Position numbers and translations under genes: made by a program. A DNA stretch of 64,000 bases from Whalleya microplaca (taxonomy: Eukaryota; Ascomycota; Sordariomycetes; Xylariales; Xylariaceae). The DNA lies in NCBI GenBank assembly GCA_022497155.1, contig MU385711.1, positions 124,001 through 188,000 of the forward strand. The letters run 5' to 3'. Shown here piece by piece: positions 22,738 to 35,202 of this stretch. How positions within the stretch are numbered: position 1 is the stretch's first letter; every line of letters begins with the position of its first letter. The notes below the pieces were generated by a model. That model was not told the origin of the DNA. It was given only the letters and a program-made list of their open reading frames with translations, and did no database searches.

Positions 22738-25700
22738 CTTGAGGCCTTGTTGGATCTTAGTTGCCGGCTGTAGGAGAACTGGTGTTGCAACAGATATCAA
22801 TTGATTCTGAACGACCCTTCGCCAAACTAAGACCTGAGGCTCAGGAAAAGTGACCGAATTCAAGATAAGACAACTTTTTGCTAGATATAGCCAGTCTTCG
22901 GGTAGCAAACTTGCTTATTACTGGACGGCAACGTATATTTTTGCAGTAATGTCTATTAACATCCCTACGTAAGCATAATGAGACGCCCGGGCTTGCGGTC
23001 TATTAATTGTTAACCTATTCGTGAAATTTTGCGAAATTTGCCTGTGGGTTGCCGTATGAAGACACCACGGTGCTATACTTAGGAGACAGAGATAAGGCAT
23101 TGTGGATCGATGAACGCATAGGTATATGGATAAGGTAACATAATGTCGACACAAATAGGGATCAAGCATAGATACGATTATTATAGCGTGTCGTGCATGT
23201 TCCGCCGATGTCGACATACATTCAGAATAAGACTCCGTGTCAATAGGGGCCTGTAACTAGCTGGCTATCTAGGTACGAAGTGGGCCTACTGGGAACGCCG
23301 TCCATCAGTTCGGAATACTATGGGTGCAACCGGTGGGTCGTAACGCAATGGAGAGAGTCGATTTGTCAATTCTTGCGCCAAGTGCTGCCGAAATCGATGT
23401 GCTTATCCGTTCATAGACATAAGCGTTGCAGAGGTCGAATTGTCATAGGTTGATCAGAAGCGGGCATTATCAGAGACCAATTGCATCAAGCCGAGGATCA
23501 TCCCGCGCTATTCATATTGACAGCAGGAATTTGCCAATGCTTATTAGGTATGAGATTTCTGATGACTTCTTTCTTGTCTCGGAACTATGAAGGTCGGTTG
23601 ATGGATGAGAATCGTCAACTGATGACGTCAAACTTTCAATACATTTTCTCCTTATCGATAGGTACATGTGCACTTATATAGTCCTGATGAAAGGGTTGAC
23701 ATTTCTCCGGACAGTTCACAGATCTGACAGTAATTTGCAAGTAGCCGGCCTTGAGTAACTGAAGGGGAGACTGCACAGTAGAATTGAAGTCGCCGCAAAC
23801 AGATAACGGCGGGAAAGCTCCCACTATGCCACTATGGGTGGCTTTGACATATAGTTATAGACTCATAGTATTTATCTATCAGTAGGCCAAGCTTAATTCA
23901 AACATTACATGTACCTGTGGAATTAAGGTTGTCAAATATTTGTTTACTAAGATGATTAATCTCATATATTACTCACGTTCGAGACACAGTATCACTGGAA
24001 ATCCTTTGATGAAGAGGTTGTTGTGATTATGGAGATAGGGCTGCCTATTAACGCGAAATTATTACTGCTACCATCTATGTGATATATGTGGCAAAATCGA
24101 TACCGCTAATATCAGTCAGATGTTAGCGTCTTCTACTCTGTGATGTTGACGCTGGCATTAAGACGTTTTTCTTCACATCCCAAAGTCCAATTCTTTAGCA
24201 GGGAGTCAATTGCCGAAGGCCCGTAAGTCATTACTGGAGAATACTTAAAAATATACCATTCAAGAAAGTCATACCATTCGGTCTGTACCAAGACTTGGCA
24301 CATGCATCTTCAACTGGCTCGCTATTGAATTCGCCATTGGATTCAAGGCCGCATATGATAATAACCTCACATTCGTTATCACAGTCTGAAGAGGTCCACT
24401 CAGCCAACAAGGGATTTATACATCAAATCTAGGATGGCCTTGATGATGGCGACAATAGTGATAGTAGCCAAGGTGTTGAGATGGAGATCTTGAAAACTAT
24501 GCAAGCGACTGTGAATAGCAGTTAACGAGGAATGATTACAACCAATTAGCGAAACTCAAGGCGGAATTATTGATGTCAAAAGAAAGTAATGGAAGAGATC
24601 GAAGAATTGACTGAAGCTGGGAAGATATGAGTGACTACCAAGAGGCCCCGAGCCATAATATCACGATAGGGGCTATCACAACCGTATGTAATACAGATAA
24701 ATATAATCACTACTGTAAAGTCATAATAACAGAATATAAAAAGAAGGGAGAAGGGAAGACAATCATGTTCATAATAGTTATGAAAAGATATAACAGAAAA
24801 CGCATGTTAGAAAGTAAATACCGTAGATTTATATCACAATATTATGATAATTATTCCTTACCTGAACACAGAAAGTGTCTTGAAGGCATTACTGTCGCTA
24901 CAACGGCTGGTATATCCCGCGAGAATCATTAGTTAATATGTTTAATTAGCTAATAGGCGACATCAATCATAATGCATTTCACAACGTCATAGATACGCAA
25001 ATACCTTCCTCTTCCACACGATTAACATCGAAGTCCTATGCATAGGCCTTTCCATGTAGGCTTTAGCCACTTTCAGGCAAGGGAAATGAACAAACTAAAC
25101 GTGAAAGACGCTTCTAACTGAAGTACACCTTGAAGCAAATGTATATAGGGGTATTGAGGAGAGGTTAGCTTAAGTACTTGACTTGGGGTTGGCCTTAGAC
25201 CGCCATGATAACCGCATCCCCACTTGAACTTGTAAGAATCAAAGCAGTTTGTTAATGTGTGGACAACTGATTAAGTGTGATACAGGAGAGAGTTAATTAC
25301 TGATACCAGGATCAAAGGCTTATGTGTGGTTCTTTCAGTAGTGTCACAGGGTATATAAGGCGCTAATGTCTGACCGGAATCAGCTGCATCGCTTTTGCCA
25401 CAACTAGATAATACAGCAGTCTTTAAGCAAGAGGCCTGCCCAAGGTGTAGCCACATCAATATGGTTAAAGTCTCAATTCAATACATATCTATGTATAACT
25501 ATAAGATCTAAACCACTCCGACTAGTTGAGCTACACAGATTATACCTATTCAAGTTAATAGATACAACCTATATGCTAGGTAGTAACTGTAGGTATGTGT
25601 CTATCATATGGTCCGTGCGGTTTACTCGAAATATGATGTTTGGATACCTACACTCTTGCATTACATTGGCACTGATTCTCCGTACGTGGTCCTCCTTTCT

Positions 25701-26278
25701 CTCTTGCCAGGATGTGCACACGATAGACCTATATATACGAACCTGAACCTGGCTGGGCAATGGATTCAAGTTATCGTTCGAAGCCTAGATCTTCCGAATT
25801 TGCCTTGTCTGCATATGCATGCAACGTTATGGCTCGGCAGACCCGATCAAGTGACAGTGTGAATGTCTCCAGTTACGTGGCACATATTTGTACCCAGCCT
25901 CGAGCCTGCCTTATCTTGCCTCTAATAAGCCAACAGTGTCGGCGCTTTCTAATGCTTGTGGGCTACCTCCCAGCACGAAGTTCCTCGAGTGCCTAGCCAA
26001 TCGCCGTGTTACTCGGAGTCTGTCGGATGAATTTAGACCCCGCATATTGAAATGCGAGGGCTTTCAGAATTACGAGGCTGTGTTCCTGCATGGATCTTAT
26101 TGGAACTACGGTTGACAATGTCTGCCGCGTATTTAATGTCAACATTTTTCTACCAATGTATATTCCAATCTCGTCTCCCTGTCTACACAATTTCGACACT
26201 GCTCCTTCTCAAGCAATGCATTCTTATGTCTCATCTTTTTACTAGTGGAAAGACGCTTTCCAGATTCTCAGTGACGTC
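22738..26278. other. 3.5-kb AT-rich intergenic region, no gene confirmed
   Basis: Only short open frames occur. A 101-codon plus-strand frame at 24627-24932 is Lys/Ile/Tyr-rich, as expected from AT-rich DNA, and has no known features. A 75-codon frame at 25888-26115 looks mildly protein-like but starts at TTG without splice support. The final few hundred bases are the upstream flank of the Clr5-ankyrin gene. No transposon ends were identified. Confidence 0.5.
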
Positions 26279-29200
26279 ATGGAAGCAATTACCGAAGTAA
26301 AGAAGAGGCGTAAAGAACACGATGATGAAGAGAGCACTACAACATGGCAGAACGCAGTAGGCTTTGATGAATCACCCATCGCCGAGTTGCCGGGGGACTG
26401 TTCGTTCCCTTTCGAAGGAGAGAACGAGCACCTACCAATTGCTTTTCGCCCTAACTGCCCAACAGATGAAGTCGCCGGTAGTCAACTTGGAAAACGAGTA
26501 TTGCCTCCATTGAAGTCACATACCCAGGCGGAGTGGGAGGCCGTGAAGGTTATCATAGAGGAATATTATATACATCAAAACTATACTCTCCTAAACCTTA
26601 TGGACATCCTGTCTAAGGAGCCATGGAATTTTCGCGCATCGTAAGTGGCTTTCCCTGTCATGGTATAGTTGCTAATGCAAGAGGATTAAATACAAATAGA
26701 CAAAAAATGTTCAAGATACAATTCAAGCGGTGGGGATTCGAGAAAAACGTCACGGCAAAAAGAGTTCTCGGCATATTCAACACCGATGCTCTGAAAGACA
26801 GTGCCCGTAAAGTCATGGGCACCGACCGAATCGAGAGGTATATCAAACGAAAGAAGAGACAGAAAACTAAGGGAGAGTTATCACCAACAGATGATGGAGA
26901 CGAGACTGTGGATGACACAAAGAAGGTGACTTCTAACCAGGTGCCTTCTAATGACTCAGAACCAGAACACTCGACTTTACAACCTCTGGACTTCGAACAC
27001 TCGAATTCTGATATACCCGAATTAATGGAGACAGAGATCCACATTACCAAGCATGAAACAACGAGCGTCAAATGTCCATTCGCAAGACCAGGTGAGAGTA
27101 AATTCCGCATCAGTGTTCACGACAGGTAAGTCGATATATATATGGAATAGCATCGGCTTTTGCGACTGACGATGATACTTAGCACGGAACTAGAGGATGA
27201 ATACGTTGCCCAATGGCCTTCTCGAGAGACATGTCTGTACATGGCAGATTCTTGGGGTTCTCACCTATATCATGATGTTAAGTGGAGGCATTGTTATAAA
27301 CGGGGATGCCAATGCCGATGGCTTGGCCCTGATAGTCACGCATTCCGTGTACTCATCCAGCCCAAGAAAATCGGGGTCAGAATCCTAAGCCCTGACTTGT
27401 TTTCAACTGTCATATCTATCGCCAAACCTTGCAGAGAAGATGTAGAGATGGTGCATCCATCAACACTCGAAGATCTAGGCACATGCCCAGAAATGATCGA
27501 TGGCGTCGCGTTGCTTCGCTCATACCGTCGCTTAAAGGAATACTTATCCCATCCAGATGACTTTGTGGGATCTCCCGGTGCGAAGATGAGGCAGGAACTC
27601 CAACTTCTGGTTGAAGGATTCTTGGAAGATGGAGATATTTGGCATCCCTTCGGATATGAAGAACTTCATTCGTCTGGCATCATTGATAAGGAGCTCATGA
27701 GCTTGTTCATGAACCAAAGATTGACACGTTCCATTCAGGCGCTCGACAGCGGTTTCCAGGCTCAGGAGCGCGAGGCCAATATTGCCGGTACTCATTTCAT
27801 GCCATCCTCAAAACAGAGCAACACGTTTGAACACTTTAAATTACCAAGTCCTAGCTCAACAAATCTTAACTCGTTCAGAAATGAGGAAATAAGCACTAAG
27901 AATGATTCATCTACCATGGGTTACGACGACCTCAACATGTATGGATTCATTCCTATCAACTACAATATTACCAGCTTCTATCGCAATCTTCCACAAGATC
28001 TACCACCATTACAACAAATATCAAGTGGTCAACCTATCCAACTTGTGGCCCCTGGGACCATTGACAGCGGCTTTGGTACCTTGGATAGTCCTGCTGAGCT
28101 ATGTGGCGAATGGCATTCCCAGGCTGAACTGGATAACATTCTGTTCCATGCTTGTTGTTCGGGTGAGACGAAAACTGTTAGATCCTTTATCGCTCTAGGT
28201 GCGGATGTCAATGCCTATACGGTCTGCAGAGGTAGCAAGTGCACCCCTCTTATTGCCTCCGTTGAGAACGATCATGAGGAGGTTTCCCTCCTCTTGATCG
28301 AAGCTGGAGCTAATATTGATCTAAGAGCACACTCATACAAGCCCGGGGAAAGTCTTGATTATACCCCTCTTTATGCTGCCGTGGAACTAGGTAGCCTATC
28401 TCTGACCAAGTCACTGCTGGATCTGGGCGCAAATATCGAAGCTCCGAGCACGTTTCAGACGATGGATCGAACTTCACACATCACTGCACTAACAAAAGCA
28501 GCAAGTGACAACAAACAAGAACTGTTCAATCTTTTGCTTACTTGGGATACTACATTCCAGGCAGGCCTGAAATCTCTGAGGATTGTTGGTCCTGGTGATT
28601 CACAAAACGCACGCAAAACTAATAATTTGATAACGGCAGCGTCCAGCGGAAATATTTCTGGTGTGATCGAAGCACTTAGAAATGGGGTAGACATTAATGC
28701 TGTGTCATTCCGGGGTTCTGCACTGAGTGCTGCTACACGGAAGAAGAAAGATCATGTTGTTAGACTGCTGCTCGAATATGGGGCCGATGCACAGGTCGCA
28801 TCGTTATATCTCACTCGCTCTGGACTACAAGAGACGGCCAAGAGGCTACTCAAGATGTCGTATGGTGGCGGTACGGTGTTCGAAAATCTCCGCCAACGGT
28901 TCATCCGTCAATACAATCGGATTTCTCGAATTTGCGCAGAATCTAACGCTATAAATCTGCGGACCTTCACTCAGCAACATGGCCACTACAACAGTGCATG
29001 GTCAACTGGCATCGATATCATGAAGAATATCTGCAAAGGCAATGCTCCAACGGAAGTTTCAGATACCGTAGCCTTCCTTGCTGTGGCGCGGGCAATTGCC
29101 GAAACTCTGGTAGGCACCGGTGGCCAGATGGCCTTACTGGACAAGTTCGACAACGACCTCCTGCGCTGGCAGCAACTCTTCCCCTTCGAAGAAGATGTGA

Positions 29201-30043
29201 CGTCCTATCGTCAAGTCGCACAATTGATCTGGGGGGTTCAACTCAGCGAGACGTCCTTCTACGATACAGACAACGAGGATCAGTATACCCTAGGTTGCTT
29301 CCGAGATCTCATTTCGACGTTGATCAATGGGGCACGCGAGCCACTTGGCCTTGACGGTCTTTTGGATGTCGGCCTTGAGGCGAGCTTATCGAGATGGCGC
29401 AAGAGGAAACCCTCACCTGTCAATGTTGTACCCAACAGTCAGCCAAATTCTAGCAACCCGCTGAATGATACTCACAACCCGGGTTCTTCTGTATTGCAAA
29501 GAGGGCTTTGGGACCATCAACCATCTTTACTCCATCTAGAGTCCCATTTGCCGAGATCTCCCGCCGCTTCATCTGGGGGGCCGGACAACCCTGCAAATCA
29601 TAGCTATACGGTTTGGCTTACTGGGACAACTGGGGTTGCCGAATTCTTGATCAGAGGTGCTATATTTGCCATCACCTTTATCTTCTTGCAAGGTATGCCC
29701 CATTTCAATTCATTTTCTATGTATTCTTCCTCCTTAGTTCACCATTGCACATAAGATAGATCAATTAACAAGCGAGGCAGGCATTCAATCGTTACTTGCA
29801 CGATCAGAGGTGCCCTGGGGATGTTCCATCAAAGTTGGGACACTAGCACAACGAATGTCAGCATTCTGTGGGTGTTTCAGACCGCCTTCTGCGTCTAGCT
29901 CCTTTATATCTTCCAACTACCAGATGAACATCTCGACTGACTTCCTGGGCGCGATTACCCCTCCTCCACCACAGCCTAACTGTGCGTTCGAGAAGCCATC
30001 ACAGTGGTATGGTCTATTGAGTGGCAGTAGTTGTTGGATGTGA
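26279..30043 (+). CDS. Clr5-domain protein with ankyrin repeats, four exons
   Basis: Exons 26279-26640, 26700-27125, 27183-29692 and 29760-30043 join in phase to give 1,193 residues. The first two introns start GTAAGT and the third GTATGC; all end in TAG. Residues of about 82-140 form a Clr5 domain (AEWEAVKVIIEEYYIHQNYT, then FKIQFKRWGFEKN across the first junction), a likely DNA-binding fold. A basic segment (KRKKRQK) may be a nuclear signal. A Cys/His/Trp-rich stretch lies near residues 280-310 (HCYKRGCQCRW). Ankyrin repeats fill about 575-800 (FHACCSGETKTVRSFIALGA, TPLYAAVELGSLSLTKSLLD, VVRLLLEYGADA). A hydrophobic segment just before the last exon (FLIRGAIFAITFIFLQ) is odd for a nuclear protein. 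The fourth exon is the least certain; without it the frame ends at 29754. The role is unknown: either a nuclear regulator or an NLR-like accessory protein. Confidence 0.78.
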
Positions 30044-31179
30044 ATGGAAGGGATATTTTCTGATCTTATACTGCTCTTTCCGTAATAATGATTCTCAGTA
30101 ACATCCTAGGAGTGGATTTGTGTTTTTGGTTCTACGTGCTTGGATGTATTTTCAAATCTCATCTTATGCCCTTTTCTAGATTAGGCTCCTTATGAGAATT
30201 CAGTTCTTGTTCGCCTTAGATTATGCATCTCCCCTTGCAAATGAATGACACGAGCTGGCGGATAATACTGGCTTTACGATACATAATAACCTTCAGCATA
30301 ACCGTCAACGAGCCTTGAGATTAGCGGGGAAACATTGGTCTAAGATCGCGACTTCAGGGCGTTAGTAGAGCCTTACACATGAACTCTCATGTCCATGTGA
30401 ATGACACAGAAAGGCGGAATTTGGGGTTACGTAGCCCAGGTTTACCGTATATCAGCCTAGCAGCCCTGTCGAACCCTTCAACCTTCCAACGTCCTTAATG
30501 CAACTAATCCATTCGGTTTAAGTTCGTAGTGATGGTACGTTAATCATTAACTACCATGCAGGTCATAGAAACCAGTACAAGATATCAAGCCACCAGCCTT
30601 GAGATTCTGGTACATGTTTAGGAGGTGTAGCTCAGTGGTTGTGCTAGTCGGAGCCCCGCCGCAGCATTCATCAGATGGGAGGTAGCAGCACGCGAAAACC
30701 CCCCTCCCCCCTGCCTTGAGAGTTCTGGAGCCGCTCATATGATGAAGTTCAGTATTCCCAACACTTTAACAGAGTAGCCAAGGCAGATTGCGGAAAGTTG
30801 GTCATAGCCTCGTCTACTTGATTGGTATTGAGGAGAAGAACAAGGTGGCTTACCTGCGCAATTCCTCAAAGAACAACCTTGAGGCCCATTGTCACTATGT
30901 TCAAGAAGTTCGATCCGATTGGCGTCAACGGCGTGGCCTGGAAAGTATCTGACATTTCTCTTTAGGCCAGTTTCTCTATGCAGTAGTACTGACGTATATC
31001 CCACCACCTTATTTAATAGGCCTCGCAAGAACCTTGTAATACCTATGGGTAACTTTTTCCAAATATCTGCACCTTTTAAAGCATTGGAGATGATATGCGG
31101 TGGATATTTATTTCCTCTTCAGAAGTCTAGATATGACTCGAAACCCACTCATCTCATCTCTACCTATAATCTCATTGTC
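30044..31179. other. Intergenic region, tRNA-like fragment only
   Basis: This is the flank between the Clr5-ankyrin gene and the zinc-finger gene. It has a C-rich stretch near 30700-30715 and a partial tRNA-like sequence at 30621-30650. The zinc-finger frame is open back to 30889, so its true start could lie here. Confidence 0.5.
30621..30650 (+). other. 5' half of a tRNA-Ala-like sequence
   Basis: GGAGGTGTAGCTCAGTGG resembles the acceptor strand and D-arm of eukaryotic tRNA-Ala, with a clean A-box (TAGCTCAGTGG). No B-box or T-arm follows within 100 bases, so this is a fragment or a SINE head, not a tRNA gene. Confidence 0.3.
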
Positions 31180-32197
31180 ATGTATCAATACCGCCCACCG
31201 TTTATCTCGGTACCCGAGCATTGGGTTAAGGGGCAAGATATAACTGACACACTGGACATATACCTACCCACACAGTCAATCTTCTCGCATCCGGTTCCCG
31301 GAGATATTCAACCAAATCATGACCAAACAACATTGAGCTCGTCTTCTGATAGTTACCTGGAAGAAGTAGGTGACAATTGCTTGTTGTTCGACGGCGGTCA
31401 ACATGGAGAAGACGAGTTCCTCACGGATGGCATGAACACGCAGTCAATGGAACTGGCCGGTCCGTTCCTCCCAATGTACAGCTTCAGTGATGAAGGATGT
31501 GCCCAACCTTCCTGGCAATCTGGATCTCAATCAAATAGCTTTATGTCGATACCATTGCTGGCTTCGACTGTGAATGCGCCATATGAAAACACAGCAATAA
31601 CACATCCAAGGGATATGGGACAGTTCCAATGTCCTCCATGGACCTGGAATAGTGTGTCGATTTCGCAGCCCCAACTTCCGATTCATCATAGTCCATTGAT
31701 GGAGGTCCTACCATCGAATCTTAGTGACTCCTCATTTCTTGAACAGCCCATTTGGTTCGACGGGCAGGTAGAACCTAGCATCCAGAATACCATAGAGCAA
31801 CAGAACGAGTATGTCGTCCTATATTCGAATGTTTGTGTACTACTAACTGGTGCCATCTCGAAGACCCAGCAAGCAACGCGCTTTTAGAATCCAAGCGAAT
31901 CGAAATCGAAAATTTCCGTGCAAAGAGTCCGGCTGCGCCCGGGCATTTGCATCGAAGAAAGACCTTGATCGCCATCGAACGAGCTTACATGAGAACGGAC
32001 CGCCATACGAATGTCGTTGCGGGTACCAGCCTAAACGGAAAGACAACTTTCGGCGTCATGTTGTAGACTGCAATCGTTCTGGTGAACAAGCTTGCTTCAA
32101 GTGCTGCTGTAACGTGTCAGCAACTCGAAGTCAAGATATTCTGAACCATATTGACTTTTGTAACAGGGGACGGCCTGGCCGACCTTCAAAGAGATAG
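31180..32197 (+). CDS. C2H2 zinc-finger protein, two exons
   Basis: Proposed exons are 31180-31808 and 31870-32197, giving 318 residues. The intron has donor GTATGT, CTAAC at 31843 and acceptor CCCAG; an acceptor six bases earlier (GAAG) also keeps frame. The N-terminal two-thirds is Ser/Gln/Pro-rich without a known domain. The second exon encodes a C2H2 finger (KFPCKESGCARAFASKKDLD, then HRTSLH), a diverged second finger (YECRCGYQPKRKDNFRRH, then VVDC) and a Cys-rich segment. It ends with RGRPGRPSKR, which resembles an AT-hook. This suggests a nuclear DNA-binding regulator of unknown target. The frame is open to 30889 and the start at 31180 is a choice. Its neighbour is also a putative DNA-binding protein. 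Confidence 0.65.
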
Positions 32198-32698
32198 GTT
32201 AGTCTATCGATTGTACTTAGAAATCGGAGTTGGTATATTCATGTCATAGGAGGCCCGCGGTTTACCGAACATCAGTTTTAGTCAATCCCTCTTAGTTATT
32301 GTTAGATAGATAAGGCGCTATTGTTAACATTGTAGTATGGGCGCAACCTTTGTGACAAATATTGATCACTTGCTAGTACCTTGACCACAGCTGTCGCAAA
32401 AACTCCGCCGTCATTGCTGCAGCAATTACGTTTTATGCTCAACTTGTCAAGCGTTATGTCCTATGAAAGCACATTAGCATTCAATTCTAGTATGTGTTCT
32501 TTTTCTCTCCCTCTCAGAGCTTCAACTCACATATATAGTTTAACCTCATTGATCGATGATATCGCAGTCGCGTAGGGATAGTAAAGCCTTTGAGGATCGA
32601 TATGCACGGTCTGAGTAACTTCAGTTAAAAATGCGAACCAATTCGGGAAAAAGGGAACCTATATACCCAAAAACGACTGTTTCTAAGGTTGACACCTA

Positions 32699-33118
32699 TT
32701 AGTAGATAGCTCGGAAATTTGCCAACACTATTGGCTCATTAATGGCCTCATTCGCCTCACTATGCAGGTTGTTGATGCATGCAACATAGCCTTCGACATT
32801 GGCAGGCCTGCCAGACGTAATGTGCTGCAGATGAGGCCAATTTTACGCGATTGGTCTGCGAATTCCATTTGTCCTAAATGGGCCTCAGCCATCTTATCCC
32901 AAATCCATAAACCTCACTAATGCTGTAAGACACGGTACAGGGTCTTGATTGGTTTTGTCGTCAGCATCACTTTTCATCGGAAATTCAATTATATCCGTAT
33001 CAGAATACACGTCCTGTCTACGCTCCAGCCTTCTCGCTGATCGCATTGGAAAACTTGAATTCAGCCTGACTTCGTGAGATTCAAGTGATTGGTGTTCCCA
33101 ACTCCACATGATCATCAA
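32699..33118 (-). pseudogene. Possible degraded gene, family not recognised
   Basis: The frame 33118-32894 encodes a 74-residue piece and stops. A different frame from about 32842 to 32699 encodes GRPANVEGYVACINNLHSEA and ends FRAIY. A one-base shift near 32842 would connect a WNSQTNRVK segment to NWPHLQHITSG. A CAG acceptor precedes the first piece. The pieces look like one gene broken by a frameshift and stops, but an unrecognised intron is possible. Confidence 0.25.
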
Positions 33119-33277
33119 TCCCCCTGTAAGTTGTATGTCTCGTAGAAGTTGTCTTTTAAGTTTTCTAACCTTTACGGGTCATCATCACCAGAACTATACA
33201 TAAATGGCCTCAATGTCACGCATACCTACATCAAACGGCTGCCCACGTATGCCAGCCCGGTATCTGATGCTCGCTTA

Positions 33278-33299
33278 CCCCCCCTACCCCCCCCCCCCC
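33278..33299. repeat. Poly-C tract
   Basis: A run of cytosines interrupted once by TA. It is a simple repeat with no gene context. Confidence 0.85.
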
Positions 33300-35202
33300 T
33301 TTGCTGTTGAAGTAGGCAGACCTGCATTGATTTATTATGCCCGGTGTAGCACTTTCCTCCTATAAGATTCCAGTCCCATTAAATGCACATAAGAGGTGGC
33401 AATAAACCATTGCCGATACTCGTACATCCAAGTCTTCACTGTAAGGCTATATTGACTATTATTGACTTATTATAATCTATAGCGATATATATTTAAACAT
33501 ATACATCATTCCAAGCTTCAGGATTCCAGAGGGTCACTACAAGTCGTGTCATATGCAAGGTAGACAGTAGTTCGCTTCGCCCAGGTCCGGAAGCAGTGAC
33601 TCGGAGACTTGCTGGATCATGCTGCTACGTAGCTAGGGAGGGAAAGGTTAGTACCTATGAGTGAACCTCCAAATGCGAGGCTTGGTCCACCAGCCCAAGG
33701 AGAAAGTCCTCCTCGCCTTCCCCTCTCGCTTCCCTTGTGGCCAATAAGTTTCCTAGGCATATCATTGTCTCCACGTTTCAGCCTTCCTGAATAGACACGT
33801 CCATACCAGGCAGGTACCAGGCAACTCCTAGTCTAACTATGCGTTTATGACATATTTGCAGTACTCGCTAAAGACTAAGCGTAGTATACCTACTCACATC
33901 GTGGAAGGTCTTGCGCAAACCACAGATCATTAAAGGGGGAGGAACTTCGACACGCACTCGTAATACAGCTATATACATATATCCAAGTATTGGGCACCAA
34001 GGGTTTAGTTGTGTTACTTGAAAGGTGGATCGAGTCAGCCCCCAACTTATCTAGGTAAGCGATAATTCGAGGTCGCCCTCACTCGATAGATACATCATTG
34101 ACAGAAGTAGCGTAGGAAGATGTATAAAGTGTGTGCGTCATATAGGGGTGATTTTCAGTAGGTAAGACAGTGTCCATTTGGCGTAAGCTAATTCATCGAC
34201 TCATCGATACGATAGCTCCTTGTTTAAGCTCACGACAACTCATAGATTCCTCTTGGCCTTCTCGGCGTGGATTGTTCAATGTCACAACCACCCCGTTCTT
34301 AACCTAGACGAGGCTAACACTCTCTTAACCCACTCATAATAATCTCAAGCGTCCTAATCAAACGTATGTATCTACGTAACGAAGAAGTATATACGTGCAC
34401 TTAGATTTCGGGAAAGCTCTCCACGTAAACATAATATAGCAACCAAGAAGGTTAGTACTGGCATATGCTATGTGATCCTCGACGGCTGCTTGGAAACACG
34501 ATATAATTTTCCCAGTAGACCACCACAAGCCACCTAGGAGTACCATCACAAGTAAAATTAGTCAAAACCACTCAGACTGTTCACTGAAGCAGCATGGTGA
34601 TATACAGCCAGATCTCGCCCAGACAGAAATCGTCCCCAGAGTCATCCTAAACACAGCTCTACAAAGCACGAGGGATACAACCTATCGGGCATTCCTTCAT
34701 GTGTGTGTCATACGTATGGAAGTTAGGAATTGGAATATGTGCTGTCCCCATTTTCTAGGTATCGAAGCAATTTGGTTTTTTTCTTCTCCCCCTTTCTCCT
34801 TTCTAGACATAAATCACTGCGTAACCCTCGCAATCTCTGTAGTTGTTAGCACAGGACTCTCGAATAAGTTGAATATTGTCGAAGATGACAGGGCTTGGCG
34901 AGATCCAATACAGCCTAATATAGGTATCAATTATATCAATATATGCTGTCGATATATTTTCATAGTCAGGTATACTCTCAACAACTGTGTCTTGTGATCG
35001 AAGATACCTAACCGCCATACCTTCGCACATCAGATATGTTGAACTGCATCACGAGTGATCCTTAGCCTATGACGGTATATATCGCTCAGTGCTTGCACAA
35101 GAGACTCAGCTTCATCACAGGCTGCCCGAGCACCATATAGATCTACCGAAAACCGTAAGCCTCTTAGACACAACTTGCACTTTTGACCTGGTATCCGCAG
35201 CC

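Larger units (their letters stand above)
32198..35202. other. 3-kb intergenic region with a possible pseudogene and poly-C tract
   Basis: Only the broken minus-strand frames at 32699-33118 look protein-like. A 20-bp class C tract lies at 33278-33299. The rest is AT-rich with TACC-type motifs. The last 170 bases are the 3' flank of the OTU gene. Confidence 0.5.

Noticed and set aside
22738..22908. 57-residue N-terminal extension of the MATE frame
   Set aside because: It is not family-like. The Met at 22737 starts a typical MATE N-terminus of normal length.
24627..24932. A 101-codon plus-strand frame
   Set aside because: Composition follows AT-rich DNA (Lys, Ile, Tyr), with no domain, splice or context support.
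25888..26115. A mildly protein-like frame upstream of the Clr5-ankyrin gene
   Set aside because: It begins at TTG, has no ATG or acceptor, and overlaps other open frames. It is more likely leader or flank.
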